A stretch of 64,000 bases of DNA, taken from NCBI GenBank assembly GCA_963678705.1, contig OY783223.1, positions 4,712,001 to 4,776,000 on the forward strand, read 5' to 3'. Under the pieces are notes generated by a model that worked only from the letters and a program-made list of their open reading frames with translations, was not told the origin of the DNA and searched no databases. This DNA is from Panorpa germanica. Its lineage: Eukaryota; Arthropoda; Insecta; Mecoptera; Panorpidae. Shown here in pieces: positions 11,740 through 23,481 of the stretch (positions are counted from its first letter, which is position 1; each line of letters starts with the position of its first letter). The position numbers and the translations under genes are program-made.

Positions 11740-12910
11740 ACCATAGAGCATATTTATATGGAGAGTGAATAGCCTACATTTCTTATAGATTAAAAGTGCT
11801 TCCAAAATGTGTGCAAGAGAGAAGGGTATATGTTCCTATTTGTTCTCTATATGCATGCGTCGAAAGTGACAGTTGTCTAGATATAATAAATATTAAATAT
11901 GTAAAGAAATGGGCTTGTGTCCTATGTCTTAATTTCTATAAAAGTGTACTATATATTGATAAAGTGGGTTACTAGAACCTCAAATGTTCAATTATTTTTT
12001 AATAACTCCTTATATGTTAAGAGATATTAACAATTAAAAAAGTCATTTTCTCTCTTTAATTATTAAAGGGATTCAACGTTGTACACATTCCAAGTGCATG
12101 CGACATCACAATCCTTGTGTAAGGTTACCAACCTTACAGCTCATAAATCTCTGCTATATGTATTTATATATCAAAATATCAAATATTATTTACAGCTATT
12201 TCAAGGAACATTCAAATTTCAATATTATGTCTGCCATAACAGGGTTAAATAAATTAAAAACTTATTATTCTTTGACTTGACTTTATATTTCGACTACCAA
12301 CAGCTACAATACATTACCACAGCACTGACCTACTCAACAAATAACTGACGTTAAAATGCATTTCACGTCATACAAATATGGCCGACTATTTCTAGCGCTA
12401 AAACTACAATTCAAACTTTTAATTGCTATATCCCCGTCAATATTTAGATATTTAATAAAATAGACACACCAATGCACATTTATTAACATCAATTTCAATC
12501 AACAATTGAAAAATCGACCACTAAAAAATGAGGACACAAGCCCATTATATTTCTTTAGTTGGTACAAAGCTCGTCTGTCGGTAAAACAGTGACCGTTCAG
12601 TAAAAACATATACTCATGAACGCCATAGATGTCGCTGTAGAGATAACGACCAGCACAGTTGATATTTGCAGTGGCTTGAACTCACGTTTTTAGTTATATT
12701 TATACATAACTACATTATTCTACATCCATATAATGTCATATTTAACAACTGTCACGCATTATATCTAGGCAGCTCTGACTTGACAACTGTCACTTTCGAC
12801 GCATGCGCATAGAGAACAAATAGGAACATATACCTCTTTCTCCCGCACACATTTTGGACACACTTTTACGGTAGTATTCTCTCTCCATATGTAAATGGTC
12901 CAAGACCGTG
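11740..12910. mobile_element. Foldback element with a MITE-1 nested inside
   Basis: The left arm (11740-11888) and right arm (12757-12910) are inverted copies over about 150 bp. Matching words include GTCGAAAGTGACAGTTGTC, ATATGTTCCTATTTGTTCTC and CCAAAATGTGTGC. The right arm has about 17 extra bases near its inner end. Between the arms lie a complete MITE-1 (11908-12546) and ~210 bp of unique sequence (12547-12756). Removing the MITE leaves a ~530 bp element. No coding capacity. Confidence 0.8.
11908..12546 (+). mobile_element. MITE-1 copy 4, complete, nested
   Basis: 639 bp with perfect 16 bp terminal repeats (AATGGGCTTGTGTCCT and its complement), inserted just inside the left arm of the foldback element. 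Its position shows that it is younger than that element. The 60-residue frame at 12098-12280 lies wholly inside the MITE and is not conserved as a frame in the other copies. Confidence 0.92.
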
Positions 12911-13425
12911 ACTTAAGGAGGTACAGGAAGTACTGTCAATGCAAAAAGTTAATCACATTATCTCATACATTAATGAGTGTACTCGCAATGTAACACAATT
13001 ATATAGCAAATATTATAAAAACACGATAAAGCACAAAGCGAATTTCCTTCCATTAAAAACAACTAATTATATATTTTTTTGAACGAATCAGTTACATTTT
13101 GAACTAAATGGTTCCGTCATTTATTAATTGGAATCGGAGGGTGTAGCTAGCAACAACAAAGGGAACAGAATGGCAACGCCACTCGGCGGTTACTAATACA
13201 ATTAATTATCGGACAGAGACTTTCATTTTATTTAATGGGGAATAGGGGAAATTGGTAAATCGAATTACAAAGAAATAGAAAAAATCCTTGTCCATTTCTT
13301 TCTATTAGACATTTTGTTTCGCTGTTAATTTCATTATTAGTTGTTGTTGTTTCCTGCGTAACATACAACGTTTTTGCATACTTAAAGTTGCATGTGTATG
13401 TTCTCATAAATTGTCTTACGTAACA

Positions 13426-13429
<4 letters not shown>
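12911..13429. other. AT-rich non-coding DNA
   Basis: No gene or repeat recognised up to the TA tract. Confidence 0.6.

Positions 13430-13468
<39 letters not shown>
13430..13468. repeat. (TA)n microsatellite
   Basis: About 19 TA units. The CAGGGTGTCCC element begins at the very next base. Confidence 0.95.
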
Positions 13469-13471
<3 letters not shown>

Positions 13472-14260
13472 GGTGTCCCAATATTCAACGATAAGCGGGC
13501 ACCAGAAGGTGGTCCTGCTCATGACTACACGAGAAAAAATTTATCTTAGTTGTGGATATTATCCAGTGGTAATAAAGTCCGAAAAAAAAAATCTTTTTTA
13601 AGGCGATGTTGGGAAACAATTTGAACATTTACTGTAATGTAAATAATGCAATAAATTTATAAAATGAATGAAAAATTGTTTGTACCATTTGTTTTAATTC
13701 ATTCAACAATAAAAAACCTCTTTTGGGTATTGTAAAAGTGATAACTAACAACAACAACAATTTATGAAATTTGGTTCTTGTTTAGAAATAGTATGCATAA
13801 TTTCTTTTATTGCTGGTTTTTCTGAAGTATTATACCATTTTGGAATCCTGAAGAGTTGCGCCAATCTTTAAAAACTTGCCATAGAAGTGTTCATACTTTT
13901 TTTTTACACCATGATGAGTTAAAGTGGACAGAAAGTAAAAATCTTTAAAAATTTTAGAGGAAAAAATAAATTCGATTGATTTTTGTGTAAAAACTACTAG
14001 TATTCTGGGAGTTTTAATGGTTGTGGTGGATAGCAGTGCTATTTAGGTTGCCGATACAGAAAAAAATCCGAAATATTTGAAAAAATGTGGTCTTGGTAGT
14101 TAAAAACATCTTAAGGTGTTTCAATTTTCGAAAGATTTTTATTTTTTTTTGTAATTTCTAAACAAAATGAGATAAATTCCTTTTTTCTTTTTTTCTCGTG
14201 TAGTCATGAGCAGGACCACCCTCTGGTGCCCGCTCATCGTTGAATTTTGGGACACCCTTT
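13469..14260. mobile_element. Non-autonomous TIR element (CAGGGTGTCCC ends)
   Basis: About 790 bp. The left end (CAGGGTGTCCCAATATTCAA at 13469-13488) and right end (reverse complement AAAGGGTGTCCCAAAATTCA) form terminal inverted repeats of about 70 bp with few mismatches. The arms share GCGGGCACCAGA and CATGACTACACGAGAAAA. Both sides are TA-rich, consistent with insertion at TA as in the Tc1/mariner group, but no TSD can be read inside a TA repeat. The interior is A/T-rich with no transposase. Confidence 0.8.
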
Positions 14261-14404
14261 ATATTTATATATAAAAAAAAAAATTATATTTCTTAGGTGG
14301 TAGCACTGACCAGAGATATTACAACTGCTTTCTGCTTAGGTGAGCTAACGGTATATATTAGTTATAGCTACTTTCATTGTTGTGTGTGCCAACGGCAACA
14401 TAGT

Positions 14405-14620
14405 TGATATTTGGAGTTGAAAGAACATACTGTGCATAATGTACATAAATTACATTTAAAGGAATTAATTAATTACAAATTAAAGGAAATAATTAATTAA
14501 AGGAATTGACAATTTAAATAAGAAACTTACAATGTCGTTGATTTTAGGTAAGATAGTATGAGTTAAGTTAAACAGTGTAATTATTATAATGTGTATGTAA
14601 ATTACTAAAATAAAAGCTTT
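14405..14620 (+). repeat. Dispersed repeat R4, copy 1
   Basis: Direct match to 56219-56408. Shared blocks include GATATTTGGAG, CTGTGCATAATG, GTTAAACAGTGTAATTATTA and TGTGTATGTAAATTACTAAA. This copy has a local expansion of TTAATTAAAGGA-like words. Non-coding; class unknown. Confidence 0.7.
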
Positions 14621-14651
14621 TGATTTCAGAAGCAACACATAAGTTAGATTT

Positions 14652-14654
<3 letters not shown>

Positions 14655-14712
<58 letters not shown>
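14655..14712. repeat. (TA)n microsatellite
   Basis: About 29 TA units immediately after the R4 copy. Confidence 0.95.
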
Positions 14713-14719
<7 letters not shown>

Positions 14720-16056
14720 ATATATATAACGTATTATATAAAGCTTCCAGAGCCGTGTAGATCCTATCGCGTTACGCTGACACTCATAAAAATTCTCATA
14801 TTATCATCTTCGTACTACGGAAATGGCTCCGTACAAATCTATATTAGCCATAATATTTTATTTCTGTTTTTTTTCTACTTTTTTTTTGCTTTCGTTTATT
14901 ATTTGAAATAAGTACATTCAATGTATGTACAGAAAAGATGCGTTCACAAAGAGTGTTTTATGAAAAACATAATTTTTTTAATATCTTGCTTTAAATTTAA
15001 TAATTATTAATCAAGTTAATTTTAATTATCAGTTCGATTTGTAAAACTGATCCACAAACAAAAATAGCAAAATAGCAACAGTATTTGAACTTATGATCGA
15101 AAAATTATTATTTGTATACATACTATATGAACCAGATTCATTTTTAATTGATTAATTTGTATTGTATTTAATATATATAGGTAGGGTTATTTATCAATGA
15201 ACCAATACTATTTTGGCAGATTTTATGATGTCATGGCCTCATATATGTGGACTACGTTGATAACAACCAAATCTAGAATATATAGGATCGCTAGTCTGAA
15301 AATAAATAGTGAAAGCTGCGTTATTTAACATATTGTACAGATAGCTGACACTCTGTACAAACGTCCGCTTTAAAAGATTATTAATGTATCATATTAAGGA
15401 CGTTCCAGCGTGGTATAGTATAGTTTCATTTACTATTGTCAGGAACTCAAAACCTCTGCACATGAATAACCATAAATGCATACATACTACACACATTTAA
15501 ATTATTCTATCTCGAATACAAAACGGTGAAGTGCTATGTTTTTCTAATTTCTTTAAAAAATATTTATCTTTACTGTCTTAAATTTGTTCAAATTCTATTG
15601 AGAGATTTTTTGTGTATAATATAAAATAGTTGTGCGGACAAGAAGCTGCAAATGGGAGGTAAGCCTGTACTTTGTTATTAATTATCTCGGATTCTAAACG
15701 GTCAAAAATGCCGAAGCTTTGGAATTTATTAATAAATGTTATTCTTATCATATAAACAAAATTTTAAAAATCTATCGAAAAGTGATTTCATGCTACCTTA
15801 ATACGAATTAAAAATTTAAAAATATAAACAGTTCTTACAACATAAGAGTACGTTATTTTGAGTTTTATTCGCTAAATTTGTTATAAACTATAGAATGGTA
15901 CTAAATTAGTTTGTTTTATATAAACTATACATTATTTTTACAGAACAGTAACTTGAAACAGAACCCCTATTTATCGATAAACATAACAAGCCGAACTGCA
16001 GGATCCTGGTTCCAGGGATGTAAGTTTATTAGGATTGTAGCCTCATGTGTTTCGTA

Positions 16057-16057
<1 letters not shown>
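14713..16057. other. AT-rich non-coding DNA
   Basis: No gene or recognised repeat. The short frame ending in HTHTHT is created by the CA microsatellite. Confidence 0.6.

Positions 16058-16090
<33 letters not shown>
16058..16090 (+). repeat. (CA)n microsatellite, about 16 units
   Basis: Uninterrupted AC dinucleotide run. Confidence 0.97.
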
Positions 16091-16094
<4 letters not shown>

Positions 16095-16840
16095 ACTCAG
16101 TGAAATCACCCGCATATCCATTGCAAAAGAGTACATATAATACGTGTACCAAAAAATCGTAATAATATTTTATTGTAATAGAAAAAAAAATAACAAAGTA
16201 CTTTAATTTTCGTGCTATGCTTCTGTGATTATTTTTTTATGTTTCTGTGTAATATATTTATTGCCGGAGCTGCCCTATGATACGGTATTAATGTGTGGGT
16301 TTTTTTTTAGGAAAAGTTAGCGAATTATTTTAATTGGGTTTATATGTTTGTTGGACACATTGATCGGTTAGTTCATTAGTTAGATATCTCTGATAACGAT
16401 GAAAGCAATATTCAAATTTCAAGCATTTTTCACAAGTTTATCTGCACTGTTAAAAATGTTATTAATTGAAATACAAATTAAATAAATAAATGCGTATTAA
16501 AATTAAGAACCGATTATTATGTTTTTTAAGATACATTTTGGTCTGAATTTGTTAAAGAATTTTTTGAAAATGTTTTAGAACCTGTTCTAAATTATACAAA
16601 ATAATTTATACAATCTTTTTTGAGAGTTTAGCGTGTAGCATATTTAAAAAAAATTGTCTTAATCAAACGTGGCTTTTTAAACAAGAACACCCAGAGTAAA
16701 ATAAAATAATTTTGATTTTAATTTTTTGTTTTCTTGTCTTGCGAATAAATCTAATAATCGTGAGAAGTCCTTTTTAAAATTAATTACAGGCTTTTTGATT
16801 AAATGTAATTAGTTTCATTTAAGTAAAATATAAAGCTTCA
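16091..16840. other. AT-rich non-coding DNA
   Basis: Nothing recognised apart from homopolymer A and T runs. Confidence 0.6.
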
Positions 16841-17351
16841 TTCCCACTCACTGTTTTGATATTTAATTTACTGTTTTTATTTAATATTGTAATATAGATT
16901 TCAGGTTTTCGTTTAAGCATTCCTTTTCACAATTGTGTTTTAATTTAAGTTTAGTTAATTTAATTGATGCGTATGCATCGTTAGTAATATAAATTTTGAC
17001 AGTTCGGCAAAATTGTATGTGAAATAATTAAAATTGCTATTTTTAATAACAATTAGTAATAGAAATTGTTTTCATTTGTATATTTTTCAAAAACTGACAT
17101 TAAACTTCTTTTAAAAGTAAATCCTACTGCATTTTGACAAATTGTCACATTTTGGAGGTTATAATATAATATAGTTTTTCTTATATTAATACTTTTAATT
17201 TAAAACATTGCGCCTTGTAAGGTTCTAAAAAAACTAAGAAAACTTAAAAAATAAATTAAATAAAAAATGGTACAGTGAATGACTACGCGTATTGCCATAT
17301 GCTAAACAATTTAAATTAAATACAAAATAAAATTAAAGCAGTGAGTGGGAA
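16841..17351 (+). mobile_element. MITE-2 copy 1 (TTCCCACTCACTG ends)
   Basis: About 511 bp bounded by TTCCCACTCACTG at the left and its complement (CAGTGAGTGGGAA) at the right. Long internal blocks recur at 58391-58950, including GATTTCAGGTTTTCGTTTAA, TTGTCACATTTTGGAGGTTA and GTGAATGACTACGCGTATTG. Non-coding, so it depends on a transposase encoded elsewhere. No target duplication seen. Confidence 0.8.
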
Positions 17352-18365
17352 AGATACTTTACATAAGTATATTTTGTTTTATGTAAAGAAATGGTTAACA
17401 ACTCAAGAAATTAACGCAGAGCACACAACTCAATTATAAATTCATTTTGCGCTATGCACACGTAACGGTTATAATATTTATTAAATAATGTATGAACTAA
17501 CTTAAGTCACCCCCAAATAGAAACCACCTACTTTGCACGTGATTTCAACCATTACCACTTGATTTCTTATTGGGGTTGTTGAATTTCCTATCGTTGTGTA
17601 ATCTTGTCCGCTAATTCGAAGTGCACACGATTTTACCGCGACACTGCCACGAGCGTTGTCGGTCAGGGGTTGGGGTTGGGGTGTGTTGTTGCTTGGCGTA
17701 TAGATGGGTGTGGGTGTGAGGGTGGCTGCTTTATGGTAGCTATGGGGTATGATATGCTTGTGATTCCACGAGTAACCTTAGATCCAGGGGACACGTTATG
17801 CTACCTACTATATCCCTAGATGTAATTTTGTATATTGTTAGTTGTAATTTATGCGATTTATGATGTACACTGCATATAGAATTATAAGGGTGTGAGTGTG
17901 TGTATGTGTTGTACGTACCCCATAGCTACACTAGTATGTATATCATAAAATATACGATTCTAGATTATTCGAAGTTTAGCTGTAAAGGGATGCACATGGT
18001 TACAATGTATCTACAATATAATATCGTGATATTAGCATTAATATTTACTTGCTTAATTAACTATTTTATTTACTGGAATTAATTTACTTTTACTCGCTGT
18101 TCAAATATTTAAGTTTGAGCTGAGTTTGTCAGAATAAATGCAGACCCGGTGCACGGTTGACTTGTGGGGACTATTTATTACATTGGACAAATTCGTATAA
18201 TAAAATGTAAGAATTTATTTCTTTTTAAATAAGGCGCTATAGGTGATAATAAGAATCTACTGTTTCCACCTATTAATTGTGCAGTTTAAAACATAAAGAG
18301 GTAAAAAAGAAGTAACAAGTGTTATTCGGACAAAAAGTAATGTTTTGAAAATTGCGAGAGTGGTA
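17352..18365. other. Non-coding DNA with a G-rich patch
   Basis: Bases 17666-17681 read GGGGTTGGGGTTGGGG, followed at 17705-17722 by GGGTGTGGGTGTGAGGG. A 14 bp perfect inverted repeat (17736-17749 / 17916-17929, GTAGCTATGGGGTA) brackets the following 165 bp. A 71-residue frame crosses this patch, but its composition follows the G-rich repeat and no family is recognised. Confidence 0.55.
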
Positions 18366-18511
18366 TCAGTAAAACTACTATAACTCGCAAACTAAAAATT
18401 GGAATGTCTTCAAATTTTGTGACATATCGTTTGAAGGTTGGTTGGTATCTAAGAATCAGATAGATTTGTTAATAGTGTAGCTATTATAAGTCATCCTGCG
18501 AGCTTATTTAG
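18366..18511 (+). repeat. Dispersed repeat R1, copy 3
   Basis: Diverged copy with AGTAAAACTACTATAA, a CAAATTTTGTGACATATCG core, TTTGAAGGTTGG and TTAATAGTG, collinear with the other R1 copies. Confidence 0.7.
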
Positions 18512-19245
18512 TTTTTGAAATTAATTACATACGTACCATTTTTGTAGAATGTTAGGAGTCATGCACTGAATTAATAACTGAAGTTTGGTGACTTACCTAG
18601 AACAAAAAGAAAAGGTTATTAATACATCATTACATAAAAGAATTATTATTTTTACAATTATTATTAAGGGAACACATAAAAATAAATCTATAATTGTATA
18701 TGTAATAAAATTCATTTGAATTTTAAAATTTCTAAAATTGAGTCAGCGGTGTGATACGAATATTGTATTCGTTCAGCGATACCATACTAATGTTCTTCAT
18801 ACCTTTATCTCAAAAGTGGTTAAAATACACATTTAAAATATAATGTAGAGGTGATGGAAGTGCCGGATACTTTTTATAACATGTTACATTAAATACCATT
18901 TCAAGTGATATCTTAGTTTTAAAAGTAGCAATGCTTATTTTATGCATATTAATCATCCAGTTCATTAGTGAGATATCTTCAAGAAAACAAAACTTGAGTT
19001 GAATTTGTAGCTGATTCAATACGCAGATAACTCAAATATGTAATCAAACAACATTAAAATTATATAATATATATTATAGGTTAGAATCGCCATCAATTAT
19101 TAGATAAACATTCAATAAATCTTTATCACAGAAAACTTATTTCATGCCAATTAAATACTAGCAGATTTCTATATCTTCAGGTACAATATTCCTTTATCAA
19201 CTTCATCAATTCATCATCCTCCCTATCAATTAGTCGACATATCCG
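18512..19245. other. AT-rich non-coding DNA
   Basis: No feature supported. Confidence 0.6.
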
Positions 19246-19355
19246 CTTTACAAATAAACCTGTTATAAAATTTATACGAGGTATAAACCCCGTCCGGACA
19301 AACTTATTCTCAGTTTATACCTGATATAAATTTTATAACAGGTTTATTTGTAAAG
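19246..19355. repeat. 110 bp near-perfect hairpin (mini inverted-repeat element)
   Basis: Left arm 19246-19288 (starts CTTTACAAATAAACCTG) and right arm 19313-19355 (ends CAGGTTTATTTGTAAAG) are complementary over 43 bp with only a few mismatches, separated by a ~24 nt GC-richer loop. The flanks continue the pairing weakly (ATCCG / TAGAT). It is either a very small foldback MITE or a hairpin-RNA source. Confidence 0.8.
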
Positions 19356-21732
19356 TAGATTAGATGTAAAGCATTTACTAGACATACGTCTGACTTTAAA
19401 AGACTAAAGAGACATAGTGTGTTAAAGCTACCACAACGTTTTTAATTGTCATTCATAGATGCAGCCGTCACTGGACGACTATTTCATATCTAGGTTCATC
19501 TTCATTTTTAGCATAGGTACTTATTGTAACAGATCGTAACGTGGCATGTTTATTACAAAAGAAAAAAACTTTCTTCTTAGTAAATTAGAATTAGTAAACC
19601 TACTCTACTCACTTCTACTGTCTATATATTTTGGGAGCATACAAATATATACATACAAATCAGTGTTATCGCAAGTCTACTATCTATATCTATACACCTA
19701 TATCTTTGAAAATATAAATACAGTAAAATTTATAACGTAGCAAAGGTGACGTTTGTTTAGGATTAAGCGCAAAGCTGGAAGATTAATTATAATACATGTA
19801 ATTACCTGAGCCTCGCTGCTGTTCAAGATAAATATCAATTATTATAATATTATTGTTAATTAACCATGAGCTATGATACCGCCATCTAATATTGTAATTA
19901 AGACTTATACTGATAACGCTGATGACAACATCCAGGTAATTTATGCAACTAACAGATTATGTGTTTAGATTGTGTTGTTAGGTGTTTTATGCGAGGGAAT
20001 GGGAGCGTTGTTCAGGATACGTCAGAGAGGGAGATGAAAAATATTACGCATTAGATTTTGGTGTACTGAGTGCCGCTTTTTCAATGCTCAGTTAACTGGT
20101 TAGACCTTGGTTAATACTAATCGAGATGAATATTACTGTAGTTTAATTATGCACTTCAAACCTTAACCATAGTGTTAATAAATGCATGCAATATTCATAT
20201 TTATATGTCAATATCTTGCTTTTATTTTTAATTAATGTTAGAATTAAGATTTCTTTGTCTCAATTCATTTATATTTTATGCCTAGTTGTTTTTATATACA
20301 CTGCTCTCTGTGGGCAAACTATAATATTTCTTATGTAAACATCCTTTGTTTATACGATTTACTTCTCTAGGGTTCGACACCACGCATTTGGTCCTAATTC
20401 GTTCTTATGGCTTCAACACTCAAACCTACAGCACGCTTAACCTTTTGGTGCATATACATAAAATAATAATTACATATATTTTTAATTATAACTTAAACCG
20501 CGAGTTACATTTACCTAGTGTCGTAACTAGTATTCTTATTAACTAAAGTATTTAATCAATTTATATGTAATTCAATAGTGTAGTTTTAAAATAAATATAG
20601 TCTAAAAAAGTTCTGATGTTTTGCTGTGTCTTTTGATATAAATAAAAAATTACTATTAATTAGTTAATAGCTAAAAGGTCCTTCATAATCAAATTGTGCG
20701 CCCACTAAGCTATTGAAAGGAACTGAGCGACATTTGCCGTTCGAGAACTTGGATACCGCTGACAGATCGCAGATACGCCCTAGCAACCAAATAGTGTTCC
20801 ATTTGGTTATTAAAAGGATAATTAAATTAAGAACAGTTTCATATATTTCAAAACACCCTGTATTATATGTACTCGTAGAAGAATTTTAATACAGACATAT
20901 AAAACTTAAATAAACGTCATTTTCCTATAAATATCAGATATGAAGAATTTCTCTGCATTGGAATATGAAATACAATAATATTCAAGTATAAATATGAAAT
21001 TGGAGGTAGAAAAGGTTCAATATAATACGGAATTGTGACGTCACCATGACGACAGATCAAGATAACAGTATCTACAGTCTCTACATATAGAAATACACGC
21101 GAACTGTACAGTGGCAGCGCTGTGAAGTATAAGTAAGTCGCTGATCCATTTATAATTGGATCTACATTTTTAATAAAGATTTAATATGACAATTTGATTC
21201 GAGTATAGCGTTGTCAAGTATTAAAGCTTATTCTCTTATATCCATTTACAAATTATTAATAAAATAGAAAAAATAAATAATAGAAATTATAAGACTCTCT
21301 TAAAGTCTTCAAAAGCACTCCATGCCAATTTGGATATTCACTGATAAAACTCTTTCTAAGAGCATTAAGTCGTATGGAGTGCTATACACAAAACTTCAAA
21401 TTATAAAATAATAATATCATCTCGAATTATTTTTGTATTTTCACTTTTATCTTGAAATAGATTTAGGTGTGTGCGTATGAGAAAGGAAAATGTAACAATG
21501 AAGTTAGATATATTGTTATTTGTCTCGTTAGAAGCCTTCTCTTTCGAATGCAGTGTCTCTCGCTTCTGTAAACAAATCACTATAGGCGTAGCCTTCGTTT
21601 GCATTACAGTTCCTTATTTGTTTCGCAGAAAAATGTTAAGTGTAACAATAGAGCAACAAATTGTTGTGAAATATCATATGAAACTTGGAAAAACCGGTAC
21701 ATAAACTTATAATTTATTGAAAAATTAATTTC
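19356..21732. other. AT-rich non-coding DNA
   Basis: Small structures only. An 8 bp inverted repeat AACCAAAT/ATTTGGTT lies at about 20787-20811. The word ACACCCTGTAT near 20853 resembles the terminus of CAGGGTGT-type elements. A 10 bp inverted repeat AGCACTCCAT (21314) / ATGGAGTGCT (21374) is present. No gene recognised. Confidence 0.5.
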
Positions 21733-22026
21733 TGAAGAAAATAAGAATAAGTTACGGCTGAAATTTTGTAATTACCTGAGGGACATATTAGTTAACCTAT
21801 TTATTAAGAAATAATTTTATTAAATAATGAGGTTTTTTAGATTTTTAAGCTTCTTATGAGTTGCCGCACAGATATGGAATCAAACTGTCATTGTACATGG
21901 TTTCACTAAATTGCAATTTTTGAAGATAATATAAGAATAAGTTACGGCTAAAATTTTGTAATTACCTAAGAGACATATTAGTTAACCTATTTATAAAAAA
22001 ATAATTTCATTAAATAATGAGGTTTT
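21733..22026 (+). repeat. Tandem duplication, ~183 bp period
   Basis: Block 21733-21837 recurs at 21916-22026 with few changes (AATAAGTTACGGCT, AAATTTTGTAATTACCT, GACATATTAGTTAACCTATT, TAAATAATGAGGTTTT). The ~80 bp between is unique to the first unit. Non-coding. Confidence 0.85.
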
Positions 22027-22964
22027 AAATGTTCGCTTGCGTTTTATTTTCCTATATTAAAACAGCAATATAAGCAGCACTAATTGGTGAATTTATATAT
22101 TATATAATAATATTTAAGTTACTTAATACTTCTACAGTCTATTATTACTTAAATATTTGCTTAAATGTTCCGATTAGCCATGTAATTTAAAGTTCGATTT
22201 AACACCGAATTAATTTTGATTTACCCCACTAGTCCAAATCGACTGCTATCGAATCGGCTGCGTACTTCACCGACGTTATATTGAAGATGATAATAAGTAA
22301 ATATGTATGAAATCAAAATAAAATGTATTTATCTGCTGCTTCTCGTATCTCAGCAGTCTTGGTGCGAGTTGGCAAACTGTTAGTTATGTTTTTCTACAAT
22401 AAACGACAAAATTGTTTTAAACCAGTCAAAGGTCTATTGTGCGATCAGTAATTACATCCAGTAAATATTTCAAGTATAATATATGTTATTCCTAAATACC
22501 TACGCCACTGTAAAAGCTATTTTAAAAAACCACCAGTTGTCATCAAAATACAGAAACATAAAAACCTGATGTATTTTATTATAATCATTTTTTCCTGACA
22601 TGCAAAATAAAATTATATCAAAATAAAAAATAAATTGTTTTCGTTTTATTCATATCCGCTTTATGAAATAAGAAAATAACGTTAAAAAAATTGGCCATAG
22701 AGGTTGTCGATGCTTCAGGAGCAAGATCATAAATGTGATAGTACTGGTACTTTAATAAAACATTCTGAAAATATATTTTTGACGAGTGTTTTTTGTACAT
22801 CGCTTTTATAATATATATAGTAGGTTATTAAGAAAAATGTATTTCTTGGAAAATATTTATAATTTTTGTTTAATCATTTGTAATTTAAATTAAGAAAATA
22901 CTAATTAGTGGATTGCATCTGTCATAGGCTTTAAGTGTTGAGGTCTTTCATTCAGTCGGGCAAA
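22027..22964. other. AT-rich non-coding DNA
   Basis: Nothing recognised. The frame at 22618-22800 (minus) has no family resemblance. Confidence 0.55.
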
Positions 22965-23481
22965 TAATTGGAAATAACTGAAATTTTTAATATAATCAAA
23001 AAATTAAACTTCAATTTGAGAAACACAGATTTCATTAACAAAAGTCAGTTAAAAGGAAGAGATTATTATGTGTTACATCCAAATTTAAATAAGAAGAGAT
23101 GGTTTAGAAATGAGTCCCGCAAAATTATATCAACTATAATCAGAATCAAAAGTAATCATTGCAAAACTTTAGCTCACCTGTACAAAATTAATATTAAATC
23201 TGACGATAGATGTCAATGTGGTGAAGAAGGACCTTTGGATCATATTATATTTGAATGCATAAATTATAGTTTAAAAAGATCAAAATTCCATAGATTTGAT
23301 TAAAACTTTTCCTGTTAATACTAAATTTTTGTTAAGTGATTCAAAATTAGTTAGTGAATTATTGAAATATTTAGAAATTTGTAAAATTGAATTATAAATT
23401 ATAAAAGATGTATAAAAAATGTTTGATGGTGGCTATGACGAAAGAAAGTCAAGGCAAATAAGTAAATAAATATAAAAAAAA
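22965..23481 (+). pseudogene. LINE-A copy 2: 5'-truncated non-LTR retrotransposon 3' end
   Basis: An open frame of 111 residues (22968-23303) carries a finger CQCGEEGPLDHIIFEC at residues 82-97 (C82, C84, H92, C97). This is the zf-RVT-like motif found after RNase H in many LINE ORF2 proteins. Compared with copy 3 (39962-40700), a few bases are missing just after it, so the frame ends early. The true C-terminal codons continue in another frame to a TAA at about 23395. A 3' UTR with GATGGTGGCTATGACGAAAG and an A-rich tail at 23465-23481 follow. Everything upstream of the finger region is lost. Not functional. Confidence 0.85.

Noticed and set aside
17604..17819. 71-residue ORF rich in G, C and V
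   Set aside because: Produced by the G-rich repeat patch; no homology recognised.
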